From assembly GCA_026419785.1 (NCBI GenBank), contig JAODTK010005232.1, positions 62,001-126,000 of the forward strand: 64,000 nt of DNA, read 5' to 3'. Below, piece after piece: positions 48,356 to 60,639 of the stretch. Each line of letters starts with the position of its first letter. Position 1 is the stretch's first letter. The notes beneath the pieces were generated by a model. The model had not been told where the DNA came from. It made no database searches and worked only from the letters and a program-made list of their open reading frames with translations. Origin of the DNA: Sclerodactyla briareus. Its lineage: Eukaryota; Echinodermata; Holothuroidea; Dendrochirotida; Sclerodactylidae. Made by a program: the position numbers and the translations under genes.

Positions 48356-48502
48356 GATTCTTGAATGTAAAATCCAGCCGTTACGGTTATTTCAAGTTTT
48401 CCCGCTGCCGGAAGACGGCCCTTTCGGGGATAAAGAGGTAAGACATACTACACCATATTATAAAGCTCAGACATCATCATGTAATACCAGGTCATGTGTT
48501 AC

Positions 48503-48638
48503 CTTGGTAAAGTTGTCTTTGAGCCAGCAGGAAGAAGTGGAATGCCTCTGCACCCATCCAGCAGATCATGTCCTGGTATCTGATTGTTATAGCCAGGGGC
48601 CCTCTACTCTTCAGAAGCCAGCCAGGGCAGAACTGGAC
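48503..48638 (-). CDS. wdr35: wdr35 (IFT121) exon, copy 1 of duplicated exon
   Basis: Acceptor cctcttttgcag (AG at 48640-48639) and donor GTAACA (GT at 48502-48501). It encodes SSALAGF, then text matching LLEEEALA, then CWMGAEAFHFFLLAQRQLY and a split G. 'AWRGAEA(Y/F)HFF.LAQRQLY.G' is a signature stretch of WDR35 helices. One or two indels disturb the N-terminal part. The next exon in the transcript (35539 down) continues with YVDP. A second copy lies at 54628-54758, and only one copy is expected in the mRNA. Confidence 0.85.
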
Positions 48639-48830
48639 CTGCAAAAGAGGAAACAGAAGCTTTGAACCAAACTCCACCAAAGGAAAATCTCACAGGGTTG
48701 GCACAATAGGGGGAGGTGTTAAAAAGATTTCGCTGGTATAAGTCTCCTAGCAGTGGTTATCAGTTAGAGATTTCGAATCTTTTTGTTCAACTACATAATT
48801 GAACTATTTACGCTTTTTTTTGTACTACGG

Positions 48831-51800
48831 ATCAACACGGTTTTTGCCTCGAACGCATGCGCTCGAATAATCCCCGAAGGCCACCAAAACCCCTCAAGTT
48901 TGAGGGCGTTGATGTGCCACCGACGCAAGTTGGGTTCCCACAACAAAAAAAAAAGTTCGATACCAACGTTTCCTCCTTGCCCAGAGTGGCTCCCCATCCC
49001 GAGTTGACGCATCGTCGTCACTTTTTAAACACGGCCCGGGGATGAGTAGGGACCGCACGCCTCTGAACCAGATTTTCGGGATCTGACCATCACCACTGAA
49101 AGAGGTCCTCTGAGATGGACTCTGCCCTCGTTGGGGTCGCATCCCCGTGTCAGATCTCTCGGCCCCCCCAGAAAGTTTCACTTTCTGACCCGGATCAGGG
49201 AGACTTCATGGAAAAAATTTTTGTTAACCACCCTGTCCCCTGAAAGGTCGAGTACTCCTGTTTGGGTTCCGTCAGAGACCGTTTCTGAGATGGGCCAATA
49301 TCAGCCATCGTCCACGGTACATGGAAATCTGAACCTCCTGCCGCGGATATACAACGCCATCATCTGTGATGCGTGTAAAGTGTCGCGGGCCGTAAAGGCG
49401 GAACGGGAGGGCTTTGAACTGGAATAACCGCCTTCGAAGAAAAACCCCGCCACGGCTTGTCCGCTTTGTGTCTGTTTATGTTATATACGCATCCGCTAGA
49501 TCCATCTTAGTGCCGCCAAAGTCCCTGCCGCAACTGGTACAAAATAAACGGCACACGTGTCCCTTCTGAAGCGATTGGCGCGAACGTGGCGATTGAAAGG
49601 CCCGCAAATTGATAATGGGGGCGCCACGTGCCCTCCTTCTTGGCGCTAGAAAGAAGGGGGAACGATAACAGGAGGGATTAAGGGGTCCTCCACCTCCGTA
49701 TATACTCTTTGTGTAGGAGGTACCCGGATCTCCGAACATAGGGACTGCGCCTTTGACCGTCCGCTGGGGTCGGTCACCCTCTCCGTTCGTTCCCAGCTCG
49801 GGGGCGAGGGAACTCCAGGCTATATCCCTGCAGCACCGTTGACCGAACCCAGCGATCCTCCGTTAGAGAGGCCCCTCCTTCCGCGTGGAACCGCAGTCTC
49901 CCGCCCACTGGGGGTCCGGATTCCGGAGACTGCGGCAGCTGGAGAGTAAATTTGGAAACTGTCCTCGCATGCTTGCCCCCCTTCCCTCGCGAAATCTGCC
50001 TCTTGCAAGCGCCGCGGAGAGCGGGAAGGGCCTGGCGAGAATGGGTTAAGGGATTCCCGGGCTTTTTTGTCGCCCTCTCGCCTCAGGTTTTGGCGTCGCC
50101 TCGACGACTGTGGCCCTCTTGCCGGATCTTCCCCATGACCTGCCGCCCTCCTGTCGGTTGTCCTACCCCGAAGGGGCGCCTGCGACGTAAATAACGTCGT
50201 TTTCGTTTTCTGAAACATCTCTTGTCTAGAGACTTGGGCAGCGACCACGGCGTGGTTCCCCCGCCGAGAGGTCCGGCACGAAGGGGAGGTCTTGTAGTGA
50301 CCTCGCTGCGATATCAGGCAACCCTAACATAGGAATATCCTGGCCCGACGGAGTCGGATAGCCCTTATGTGCCACCCGCGAATATGGCTCCACGTGAGAC
50401 GGGACAACGCCAGAGAACATTCCACCTCAGAGTGGTCATCTCTGGGTCCCGTGTGTCAGGTGGGGAGGACCGTAGCCAATCAGTTTCCATGAACTGCAGG
50501 GCCGCTGCTTGCCGAACAGGCCGCCCTATCGAAGTGCAACATGGTTTTCCCAAGGTCGTTTTCACTGCGGTGTCTGTTACCCCTCGTAACGCACCCTGTT
50601 TTCCACTCGTGTTCGGTGCCACTCGCACTTTTCCTATCAAAGGCGTTCCCACGCCTGCTGGGGAACAGGCGGCGAAAGTAAAGATCGCCTGATAGTGGGA
50701 TTCGGGAAGTGTAGGGCCCTTGAAATTGGCGAGTTGAAAGGAGGACGCCCTCTGCCTGGGCCAAGTTCGAATAGCTTTGGCATTTCCCCGTCGAAAGCGT
50801 TGAGGCGGTTTGTGGCCGGGACTGCTCGCTCGAACCCATGATACTTGCCCGCCGTATCGGATGAAGCTTCCGAACGGAAGGTTGCGGGAACCGCAGCTTG
50901 TAATGAGCTGCGAGGAAGCTGGCAGTCTGTTCAAGTTACCTCTTTGTAGGGTGTTATCAATAGACGACGAAGAGAGTTCATCCGCGTTCGCGGGTTCCAG
51001 GGGTTGGCTCGAGGGTGTGCCCGCGGTGGGACTGCGTTGGAGCGCTTGAAGAGCGGCTCACCTGGCGCGGCGCCGATCCTCTCCATCGTTCTCTCTAGAT
51101 GAGAATAGGGAAGCCTGATTCATCGGCCTCGGCCGAATTGTCGACTTCCTTCCGCTCTGGCTCTTTGGAGGATATACTTCAAGCTCATCTGTGCCCTCGT
51201 GTGCGTACCAGAGTGTCAGTCTCCTACTTGGGCGTTTCGGCGGTCCGCGACTGCTGCGCCTGTGAACCCAGGGTCTTGACCAGATAGGCGAGCTGTTTGG
51301 GAGCAAAGCGTCCCAACGATCCTCCAGGACATTAGTCCTCTGTCCTCTGCGATTATGCCGCTGGCCGCATGGGGGGACCTTACGCCTATCCCCGGCGGTG
51401 GCTAGGTTGAGCGACGGCGACTTACGGTCTCTGCTCGTTTGAGTGGGACCGTCTGGGAGGAATGGCTTGATCGGCGTCCGCCGCTTGATCTATCTGCTCG
51501 GGACTCTTTCCCGTGAACGGAGGTCGACCGTGAGTGTGAGTGTCTGGGCGATCTAAGGCTGCTCGATCTCGACCTGCGTCAGGATCTGCTTCTGGCCCTC
51601 CCTTCTCTCGGGGAGCGCCACTGCGTTCGTAGCTCTGGCCCCTTGCTCGACCGAATGGGACACTCCCGGCGTTTTGGGGCTTGTACTAGGGGTGACCCTC
51701 GGCTTCGCATCCGAAAATGCTCCCGTTGTGCGGGGCATCGATAGGGGAGAACTAGGTTGTAGGGGTAACGGGTTGATACCCGACTTGGGTATGGCTGGAG

Positions 51801-54500
51801 CGGCAAGATCCTCCCGAAACGGATTGGGACCGTGAGTACCCGGAGCCCCCTGCTTGATGGGCTGTGCTCCCGTGAGGCGGCTTCCCTGAGTTAGGGACCA
51901 GCTGCCTAGCCAATTGTGGAGCATGGGGTTTTGCCGCGCGCCACACCGGGGGTGTTTGGTGGCGGACGGTGGTTGCATCCTGTGCCGGCGTCCCGCTAAC
52001 GAGCAAGTTGTTGGTGTTTTGGCTGACCATACAGATGCTTTTCCCCCTGGTTTACACCCTTGGCCAGTTGACTTCGAATCTACTCATCTTACCGTACCTT
52101 ACCCGGATGAGTGGTTCCGTGCGGTACATGGCACCTCTCAAAGGTCAAAAGCCTGGAAGCTTACTGGCGTATCCTGTCCTTGTAAGACCCACCACCTCTC
52201 GAAGGGTCCCACGGACTCACTGGCGGAGGGATCATGGTTTTGGGGTGCTCCTCTCCTCTCAGGGCGCCGTTGTTCAAAAGCTCTTCTACACAGAACCTAC
52301 TGGTGCGTTCCGGCGAACCGGAAGTCCCGTAATTAAAATATGGCTGAAACGTGGTCGTTTCCGTGTTTTGTGGCGCTCTCCGGTCGCCCACGGACTAACT
52401 CCTATCCTCCCTTTCCTTGAGTGGGCCTACGAAACCTCTCTCAGAGGGTTGAGACCGTAAGAGCGGACGGTAAAAGCCGTCGCGAAAATGCAGGCCTGGT
52501 GTCCCGTTGTGTGTGCTCCTCTCGAAGGGCCACATGGCCTCATAGACTCAGATGCTCATAGTCGGCCGGCTTACGGTTACCCTTCATGTATAACCGAACC
52601 AAACCTTGTCTAGTAGTAGATACGTTACACTACATACCCGTTATGACGGTCCGTCCCCGGAGTTCGAGAACTCTAGGGGGGCGCAGTCAATTCGAAATTG
52701 TTTCGAAGTAAAGCTCTTCTCCTCGAGCTGACCGCGACTTAAGAACCTACCTGGTGTATCACTAGCTAGACCGCTGCCGACTTACCCTGGTCCGCTAGAT
52801 GCTGGACCTCAGCGACTTAATAATATAAATATGTAAGGCAGCAAGATATATAAAGAAAGTACTCACGGTACCGAGGAATTCTAGTGGCAAGCGTTTGGAA
52901 TCTCACTGAAGGGCACCTAACCTCTCCGTAAAACCCTTTAATTATGGTGAATTTGGAGGGATACTAAACCCCACGTGGGCCAGGGGGAGCGACTGTCGTA
53001 GCCAGCGACGTATTCGCTCGTCAACTCGCCGAACACTTTCCTTTCAACCGACTCTGCGGAGATAGGTATCCCGTACCGTACTGCCTCGCCTCAACGCAAC
53101 CAGATTATAGCACGAGTACAATCTGCAAAATAGGGAAAAAACAAGTTTAGTAAAGTCGTATGTGCGGAGGCGAGGTATACACAGGGCGCCACAAATCGAT
53201 ATAATATGCAAATTAACCAAGAGCCACTCTGACAATGCATAATAGGACCGTCCCAGCAATGTAAAAGTTTTGGGGGTACGACTCCCCTCCTGAAGGGAGA
53301 TACGGCCGATTTGTGGAAATTTTCCGTTCGAACCGAACGGAGTCCCCGGGGGAATTCGCCTGTTTTGGAGAGATAGAAATGAGGTTAGAGTGGGGCACTG
53401 ACATATGATGTGTGAGGGGGACCATATGGGGTACCCAACCACCCCATCCCTGAAGGTCACCCTGCCCCTCCCTAACCGGGAGGGGGGGAAGACACCCGCT
53501 CGGATGCGAAGCGACTTCCGAGGGTCCAATCGCGGCTATGTGCTTCCCCCTACTACTCTGGGAGGGGCACGGTCCCCGGAAGGGGTCCACAGGAGAGCCC
53601 CACCGCTTATCTATCTTGCAACAAAAAAAATTGAAATTTTTTTTGGCACCGTGGTTATAGATATAGCCGGCAAAAACATGCATATATAAACCATGTTGGG
53701 AATGGCCCCAATACATCCATAGTCAAACCTGAATATTCGGCAGACAGTAATATTGGCATGACGACACAATAGAAATGAAGTCTCATGGCGGCCGGCCAGC
53801 TGCAGCCTAGCGAGAACAAGCCCAATGAGGGCTTTGTACGTGCTAGCCTCCCATACCCTCACCGGAGCAGGCAAGCGGGAGAGCAGCTCCCGTAAGTACA
53901 GTGAGTGAGAATGCTAACGATAACCCAATGAGAGGATCGGAGTGGCACCCCGCGCAAAGACCTCAAATGAAAACTTCCTACGGGAAGGGCGCAAGGCCAA
54001 CGAATGTGAGAGTGGGCTCAACTGACCGCAAAAGGATGGTGGACGAATGAACCACGCACGAAGCGATGCGAGGACCTGGGGGGAGCCCAGCGGCGGCCAA
54101 AGCTTCGACCGCAGCACTGAGGCCGCATGCAAACACCTAGTCGAGAAAATGGCGCGCACTCGCAAACTAGCTGAACTCGATCGCACTGGGAAACGGTGCT
54201 CACGCACCGTCCAAACGGTACTTCTCTATCAAAATGAGAGCAAATGATAATGTCACCGGATTTCCAGCAAGGAAGAGACTTGAAAAGCTAATTTGAAGTT
54301 GATGACCGATCACGAAAAAGGGCAGGACGATCTCATACAACCTGGGTGTTTGAGTCGGACCAAAAAGATGGGTTAATTTGCATATGGTGCGCTACCCGCT
54401 ACTTTAGTCGGGTACCGCCGTGGTATTTAGGTCCGATATTTGGGGCAGTTGATGCCAAAACGCATTAGTTCTGATTCCCAAAAGGTCGGTAGCTGTCTGA
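48831..54500 (-). mobile_element. DIRS-like element, second copy, truncated before the recombinase
   Basis: It retains the right ITR (54368-54493), the gag-like region, RT (DLADAY near 49505-49485, a degraded YLDDWL near 49320-49300) and the start of RNase H (TRDGEPLWARRKRW near 49005-48960). It stops at the duplication junction, so it lacks most of RNase H, the recombinase and the left ITR. It could not transpose by itself. Confidence 0.8.
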
Positions 54501-54627
54501 AGTAAATCCAGCCGTTACGGTTATTTCAAGTTTTCCGCGGCCGAAGCCGGCCCTTTCGGGATTAAGAGTTAAGACCAACTACACCTATACGCCAGACATC
54601 ATCAGCTAGCCAGGTCATGATGTTTCC

Positions 54628-54758
54628 CTTTGTAAAGTTTTCTTTGAGCCAGCAAGGAAGAGTGGAATGCTTCTTCACCCCTCCAGCAGTTATCAATGAT
54701 CCTGGTATCTGATGTAGCCAGGGCCTCCTCTTCTAGAAGCCCATCCAGGTCAGAACTT
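54628..54758 (-). CDS. wdr35: wdr35 exon, copy 2 of duplicated exon
   Basis: The minus strand reads [40 protein letters not shown] and LYKG in one open frame. This is nearer to the WDR35 family text (LLEEE..L..TDR..DN.WRGAEA) than copy 1 in its first half and worse in its second. The donor is damaged (ggaaac instead of gtaac) and a poly-C run replaces the acceptor. The two copies look like two error-laden readings of one exon. Confidence 0.65.
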
Positions 54759-54939
54759 GCCCCCCCCCTTCAAGTAGTAACAGAAGCTTTTGAACAACTC
54801 CACCAAAGGAAATCCTCACAGGTGGCACAATAAGGAGGAGGTGTAAAAAATATTTCGCTGGTATAATCCCTAGCAGTGGTTATCAGTTAGATTTCTTAAT
54901 TTTTGTTCAACTACATAATGAATATTTTATGCTGTACCT

Positions 54940-55140
54940 ATTCCTGTACCTATATGCTGAACCACATCACCAGTACTATGGTGGTTCTGCGATTCTTTGC
55001 TAACAGGGCTCAAACAATAATACATAAAAAAGGCAAATTACTCTACCGATTAGGACTTTAGTGCCCCAAATCGAATCAGATTGTCCTTCACCGAAACCCT
55101 GGTAACCCCACTACAAATTGCATCCAAATTCGCATGCACA
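54940..55140 (-). repeat. Family A fragment
   Basis: 'cggttctgcgattctttgctaac.gggctcaaacaataa' and 'ggcaaattac...ttagtgccccaaat' match internal family A text at about 25665-25765 and 38545-38650. No termini. Confidence 0.6.
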
Positions 55141-55551
55141 TGAATTCATCGCTAGCAGTTCCTATAGAGACTCCTTGATATTCCATGTAGTGCTTTGAGC
55201 GAATCACAATTCCATGTATCTTTCGAGCCAACACAATGTTATCTTTTTTTAGCCACCTTGTAACATTTAGCTTATCAACAGTTGTTACCTACGTGATTGG
55301 AGTTGTTCACCATCTCAGGTTGCTAACCGCACACACTAAAAAAGTTTAAACGGACTGAGGAGCTTCTATCAACTCCAGACCCTGACAGTAAGCCAGCTTT
55401 CGGACTCTCAATGTTGACAGGATGCGTCTGGGGGAGTTTTTTTTACGGGCTACATATCCTACAATTTCCTATAGGACGATGTGTCCTTCCCCTCTTATCA
55501 CTCCACAAGGGGTGATGGGTATCAACCAGTCCACATGTTGACATTGTTTAC
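55141..55551 (-). other. wdr35 intron; nothing recognised
   Basis: Unremarkable sequence between a family A fragment and the next exon. Confidence 0.4.
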
Positions 55552-55621
55552 CTCGGTCCTCCTTCTGTGATTTCGTCCTGAGCTTGGACTGAACTTTAAT
55601 CTGCTCGTGATAGCTCTCAAC
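55552..55621 (-). CDS. wdr35: wdr35 (IFT121) exon, 70 nt
   Basis: Acceptor tgtcccgcag (AG at 55623-55622) and donor GTAAAC (GT at 55551-55550). It encodes VESYHEQIKVQSKLRTKSQK then EDR, matching the basic WDR35 linker '(I/V)E.YHEQ.K......KGK'. It lies in the right order between the 57150 and 54758/48638 exons. Open throughout. Confidence 0.85.
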
Positions 55622-56529
55622 CTGCGGGACACAAACCAAACACATATATTATGTTAAAGTTCCATTCAGCCTTTAGTTCATGCCCTCCTTCTATCCACGA
55701 AGCTACCCACACTGTACTAACCTATTATTGGCCTGCTATAAAAGTACCATTGAAAATTGTATGTCCTCCTTTCCAGCCACGAAGCACCCACGAAAACTAC
55801 CGTTGAAAAAAAAAATCTGTTCAAACAATATTCTTAGGTAAAAATTGGTTCATTTTGTCAGTTTGTAGAATAGGTCCCTGTCGCGAAAATTTGTCATTTT
55901 GTAGAATAGGTCCCTGTCGCGAAACAAATATATTTGCTACGGCTGGTTGGCGGTTTTGAAAATTTTGCGGACTGATTACATTTTGTTCCAAAATAGAATT
56001 AATTTGAGTGCTGTAATTTTGACTGAAGTTCTTGTTGATGAGGTATCGAACAATGGCATTCATATTCCAATACCATGGAGCCGATTTTCTCGAATATTTC
56101 AAAGGCTTTAAACATCAATTAGGATAGTGCTTCACCCAATGGCTGAAAGTGCACTACACTCAACCCGAACACACACAAAACTAAAATGAAGTACATTGGA
56201 GTAGTTGAGTCTTTAGGAGATGTATAAAAGCATTAACTTTCTTACTAAAACAGGGAGCATGAACGTTCATAAAATAATGTAGGCTGCTCGTTGACTATTG
56301 CTAAGTCTTTGTGAGTGCTCAAGCCCTATAGGCAATTCAGGTGACAGGCGAAATGTACCGTTATATGAGTGCATCGCTCTCACAATTTTTCATCGTTATT
56401 CCGATCCTCATTTGTCTAGCAAAATGTCAAAATTCAGCTTTATATGAAACGGACATGTAATATATCATTTTCTGCATTTATGGGCCAATTGAAACGAATG
56501 AAAACCAAATGTGGCAGGGAATTAAAGCT
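55622..56529 (-). other. wdr35 intron; short direct repeat
   Basis: A ~37-nt unit containing 'tagaataggtccctgtcgcg' occurs twice (about 55863-55885 and 55900-55922). It makes a 93-codon minus frame with repeated SRQGPILQ that I do not regard as a gene. Confidence 0.5.
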
Positions 56530-57000
56530 ACATTCTCGGTGAAGTGCAGCTGACAAGGCTACATACCTTCCTTTCATGCGCCGCCATACGCTTACACAAA
56601 GCTTCTCTCATAAGGAAGCAGACAATCCCAAAAAAAAAAAACTTTCCACACAAGCTTCATTGCAGTGGAGTGCAGCTCCAAGTCTACCAAAGCTTCATTC
56701 CATCAGTACCGTTTGACAAGTCTACACGAAGCTTCATTCTCAGTAAAGTACCGCTGACAGCTACCAAACGCTACATTATCAGTGAAGTACAGCTGACAAT
56801 GTTACACACAAATCTCATTCGCAGTAAGGGCAGCAGATGCGATTGCACAAAGCTCATTCTCAGTAAAGTGCGCTAGACAAGCTCACATAAAGCTCCATTC
56901 TCAGTATGGCAGCTGACAATCTACAAAAAGCTCCTTCTCAGTAGTGCAGCTGACAGGCTCACACCAAGGCTTCATTCTCGTAAAGTACAGCTATGCAAGC
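56530..57000. repeat. ~43-bp minisatellite, about 11 degenerate copies
   Basis: The unit resembles CATTCTCAGTAAAGTGCAGC then TGACAAGCTCACACAAAGCTT. Copies are eroded by substitutions and indels. It lies in a short wdr35 intron, ending 80 nt before the next exon's donor. Confidence 0.85.
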
Positions 57001-57079
57001 ACAGGGTAGAGCAATCTCTGAGCCCTTCTGCTGTTTTTCCTCCAAATCATCATTTGCAAGGTTATCTAGGTTGATTTAC

Positions 57080-57150
57080 CAGCAGAGCGCAAGGACCATA
57101 TCTCTTCTTGTTCTCAGTGGCTTGCCTTGTTCTTGCTGCCCCTCTGCAAT
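57080..57150 (-). CDS. wdr35: wdr35 (IFT121) exon, 71 nt
   Basis: Acceptor ctctgctacttcag (AG at 57152-57151) and donor GTAAAT (GT at 57079-57078). It reads IAEGQQEQGKPLRT and, after a one-base shift, TKKRYGPCALL, matching WDR35 'IADEEAKKG.KPLR.KKLYVL.ALL'. The order and splice signals are right. Confidence 0.82.
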
Positions 57151-59523
57151 CTGAAGTAGCAGAGGGTAATTGTTACGAACCACCGAAATATTAGGAATGT
57201 TTGTCTTTCAGGCTCATTCTGTTGTATGATAAATGTGAAAATCAGTTTTTATGTTGAGACACAATTTCGAAAGGGGAGTTTTAAATCTGGGGAGGGGGGG
57301 GGTCTTGTCAAACATAGTCTCAGCATTTCAGGTACCATGCATGCCGACCATTGCGGCATTATCAGTTTCCACAATAGGACGGGTGGGTGGCTAGGGGTAC
57401 AGCCTCCTCTTGGCTGGCCCAAGTTTGTCTCCTGACTCCCACTCTCTAAAGACTATTGGGAATATGCCACTCCCATGCCATAACCGTTCCTGTACCCATG
57501 TTACTGACTGTCACCTAAAAGGCAAATCTCAACATCCAAAAACTTCTGGCCCATTGCTTTTTTTCTGCAAAATTGTATTTTGGTATGAAATAAAAAAAAC
57601 AGAATTGATGCTTTTCATATCTTTACTTATTCCCACAAGTAGCAGCCAGTATGCCTAAGCTACTAAACTTGCTATAGTTTTGTACAGGGACCACCTCGGA
57701 AACGAAATGTACCATCTGAAGAACACCTTATATGCTTCATTTTCTGTGAAATGTGTTTTGTATCAACCCATCTACATGCCTGTTTCATTATTTAATAATT
57801 CCATAAATGTTTTCAAATTGCAGTTTAACGCTATTTTACAGTGAATTTGGTACAGTGTCAACATGGTTATCATAGAATTTGTACATGCACGCAGGATTTC
57901 TGTGCAAATCATGTCCATCAAGTCTCGATGGCTGGCTTCCTTAGTAAACTGAAAATAGTGTTTCCTCCCATATGTCCCGCAGTGTTACAATGGCTGCCAC
58001 AAATAATATGACATGCATACATTTTCAGCTTGATGTACCAAGATGGACTGGTTCAAAACAGTGCAAAATATGCAATTCTATTGTAGAACTCGTGCAGGAG
58101 TTCCACGTATAAATTATTGTAATTGCAGATTTTGAGTTCGTGTGCACAGATCACGCAATCCACACCGTAGCATGAACACTGGTGAAAATCATTTTGAGAG
58201 GGAGAATGTTTTTTAGAAGGAATTGAACTGTATATAATAAGCTAGCCTCAACTTTTCCACAATCCGCGTGTAGTTTTTTTTGTTAAGGTATTTAGTAAGT
58301 TTCAACTGACCTGACCTTAGAGGTCGGAGAGATCGAAAAATTGCCCGTTGGCAATAATAACCATCCAATCCAAAAGCATTATAGTGGTGGTATAGTTACC
58401 CGTCCCTTTGAGTGTCACTTATCAATGGCAATGTTCAGTGACCAAATCAATTCCATTAGGACTGTGGCTGATCATGTTTACCAACATAGTAAATAAGCGA
58501 AATTGTGAAAATGTGACAAAATTAGACAATTGCCTAAATTAGCAATACGTCACATTACTACGTGACTTTCAGTGACCCATTTTCTAAGGGTGCACATTGT
58601 GTTTTCAGCCATAGCTTGGCATATAGACAATCCTAAATTCAGGTATTTATTCAATGGGGCCACATCCCTTATCAGAGATGAAATGTTGACTATCAATTAT
58701 TAATTACTAGACTATACATTTCCAATATTTCAGGGTGTCACGATGAGCGGGGCCCAGAGACTATTAATTCCCTAAAATACATGAATACCCCAGGTCCTAA
58801 TGAAATTGTCCTGGCTATTTTTGGGGGCAATAGCCCCTGGGTCTTCCTTGGTCACATTTAGGTAAGGCCTGACTAATAAATGCCCAAGCACATTTCAATG
58901 TTTTGTTGGCAGACCTGGTGACACTTGTGCATGTAGTAATGCATGTGCGCTCGGTCTATATCCGCTGGGGTTGATTTTCTCATTTGAAGCCCTGTCCTCA
59001 TCACTGCAGGATCGAAGAAGTGATCAGAGCCCCTGTCCTACCATAGCCAACCTTCTAAATGTGGTCCCATTCCCGATTCCACAAACCTTGGTCTTTTTCT
59101 GAAAAGCAAACCCTGACTCTGATCCCTTATTTTCGATCCCTTACAAAGCTAGGGCTCTTTTGGCCGGGGTGACAGAACACCCTCAGGGTATCTCAGTGGA
59201 CACACTACGGGTGAGGACTTCAATTGTACTAGAACTGTATAATGAATGTGTAATAGTACCATAGTATTGCAAGATCATGTACAATAGTACATCAATTCAA
59301 TGTGATAATAATTACCCAATGAGATAACGAGAATAAGTTTGGGTGTCATATGGAAGACACTAAACACCATGAGCTATACACTTCACTACCCTATCTATAA
59401 TATCTATAGTCATTCCTGAACACAACACGGGTTCAGCTGATAATAATGTATGTGTATCCAACAGTTCCCAGCCTATGGGATCATAAGCAGATCTTGCAGG
59501 GTCAAAGTCACCCCAAAACTTAC
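57151..59523 (-). other. wdr35 intron; no exon recognised
   Basis: AT-rich intron with a family B-like fragment ('gatcatgtttaccaacatag', near 58469-58495) and a poly-G tract at about 57293-57302. Confidence 0.45.
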
Positions 59524-59827
59524 TGGCACATGATTTAGCATCAACCCCAAAAAAGCATCCAGGAAGTGGTTAGCTTTCTTGTAGAGTTCAATGGCCTGCC
59601 ATCGTTTGTTCTTCTCCAGCAATGAGAGGCAGGGAACAAAAAGAACATACTGACCAGGAGACTGTCAATTCCTCGGGGACATTGTGGGTCTTTGGCAATT
59701 TTCCACCGTCCTGGTCCCACTGAGTAAGGTACACTCAGCTGTCGAGGGCACTCTTCACGCGTTGGCTTATTAGTAGGCCACACCGCCTCGCTGCACATGC
59801 CGACCGTTGCGAACATCTTGGCTATGT
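59524..59827 (-). CDS. wdr35: wdr35 (IFT121) exon, TPR-like region
   Basis: Acceptor attgtcttgcag (AG at 59829-59828); the donor GTAAGT (GT at 59523-59522) is likely. It reads IAKMFATVGMCSEAV, then in shifted frames YLTQWDQ, HNVPEE, EKNKRWQAIELYKKANHFLD-like text, closely tracking WDR35 'IA.MF..VGMCE.AV..', 'LNQW..AVELA..H', 'LLEKNK...AIELYRKAN.F.DAA'. At least four one-base indels are needed within 304 nt. Confidence 0.85.
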
Positions 59828-60639
59828 CTGCAAGACAATAGTGAGATTAGCATGGTGACCTAGTTTGACCCATCACTCAGGTAATCAACTTCTCTGGATC
59901 TGCTTGGTAGGAATTTGTCCAACTTTGTTATTTACAAGATATACACTGCGTTCTTTTGTGGGCAATTACTGACAAATCAAAGCTGAGACTCACAGAACAT
60001 CAAGCCTATCGCCTACAGAGGTGTCTGCTTGAACCTGTGACGACCGTGTACCACTCAACACTGTATGCCTGCTCCTCGACAGTGATGACACTTAAGAAGA
60101 TTCATCATTTTTTTAGATTCCAACTAACAAAATACCCCAGCAGAAAATGCCTCAAAGGGTCAGAATATTATAGATCGATTGCTTTTCAATGCTGAATTCA
60201 AGCAGGATTTCAAGATTTCCCAGCAGTCACATCGCTGCCCTCCGTCCTAGACCCTCGCTAGAAAGCGGGACACGGATGCAGTACGTCACTGCTGTATGCA
60301 TCCATATACAGTTCCTTAATTCAGCGCTATCACAAGTTCTGATACTTGAAGCAAAATGCTACGATAAAGGTCATGTTAAAAGCCGTCTAAACCCTCATTC
60401 CGCCCCTTGTTTGTGTACGTACTCACTCGAATCGGCCCATTTCGCTGGATAATTAATTCCTCTCTGGCATTAGTTTCCGCTAAAATGTTCCATACGTGTT
60501 ATTAAGGTAACGTTCGATCTAGGAGCATTGTCCGTTTTCTACCATATGTGTCCGGGACTATCCGGTATACATTCATGTATACACCATCCTCAAGCCTGTG
60601 TATTAGTACCATCTCTTTCCAGTCACCAATTTTCTCATT
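59828..60639 (-). other. wdr35 intron; nothing recognised
   Basis: Ordinary intronic sequence with chance frames. No exon found. Confidence 0.4.

Larger units (their letters stand above)
40190..48360 (-). mobile_element. DIRS-like tyrosine-recombinase retrotransposon, near full length
   Basis: Minus-strand order: gag-like region, reverse transcriptase, RNase H, tyrosine recombinase. It is bounded by inverted terminal repeats (48225-48355 and 40236-40386), with extra complementary sequence outside and inside the left ITR (40190-40235 versus 40440-40500). This matches the ITR plus internal complementary region of DIRS elements, which replicate through a circular intermediate and integrate by recombinase without target duplication. 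It is CpG-rich compared with the flanks. Frames are broken by many single-base indels. It sits in a wdr35 intron in the same orientation as the gene. Confidence 0.85.
42361..48815 (+). repeat. Direct ~6.4-kb duplication, copy 1
   Basis: It is collinear with 48831-54933, from 'atcaacacgg' (42363 / 48831) to 'ttttgttcaactacataat' (48781 / 54901). It includes part of DIRS RNase H, RT, gag, the right ITR, a wdr35 exon and intron. The second copy is 348 nt shorter between these anchors. Confidence 0.9.
48831..54933 (+). repeat. Direct ~6.1-kb duplication, copy 2
   Basis: See copy 1 at 42361-48815. Differences are dominated by missing or extra single bases, many in homopolymers. The junction (about 48816-48830) joins wdr35 intron to the middle of DIRS RNase H with no repeat or microhomology I can see beyond 'cgg'. 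Confidence 0.9.

Noticed and set aside
40190-48360. LTR retrotransposon or retrovirus
   Set aside because: The termini are inverted rather than direct, the RT box is YLDDWL, and a tyrosine recombinase replaces integrase, so DIRS fits better.
55821-56102. 93-codon minus-strand frame with a repeated SRQGPILQ motif
   Set aside because: It is explained by a 37-nt direct repeat in a wdr35 intron.
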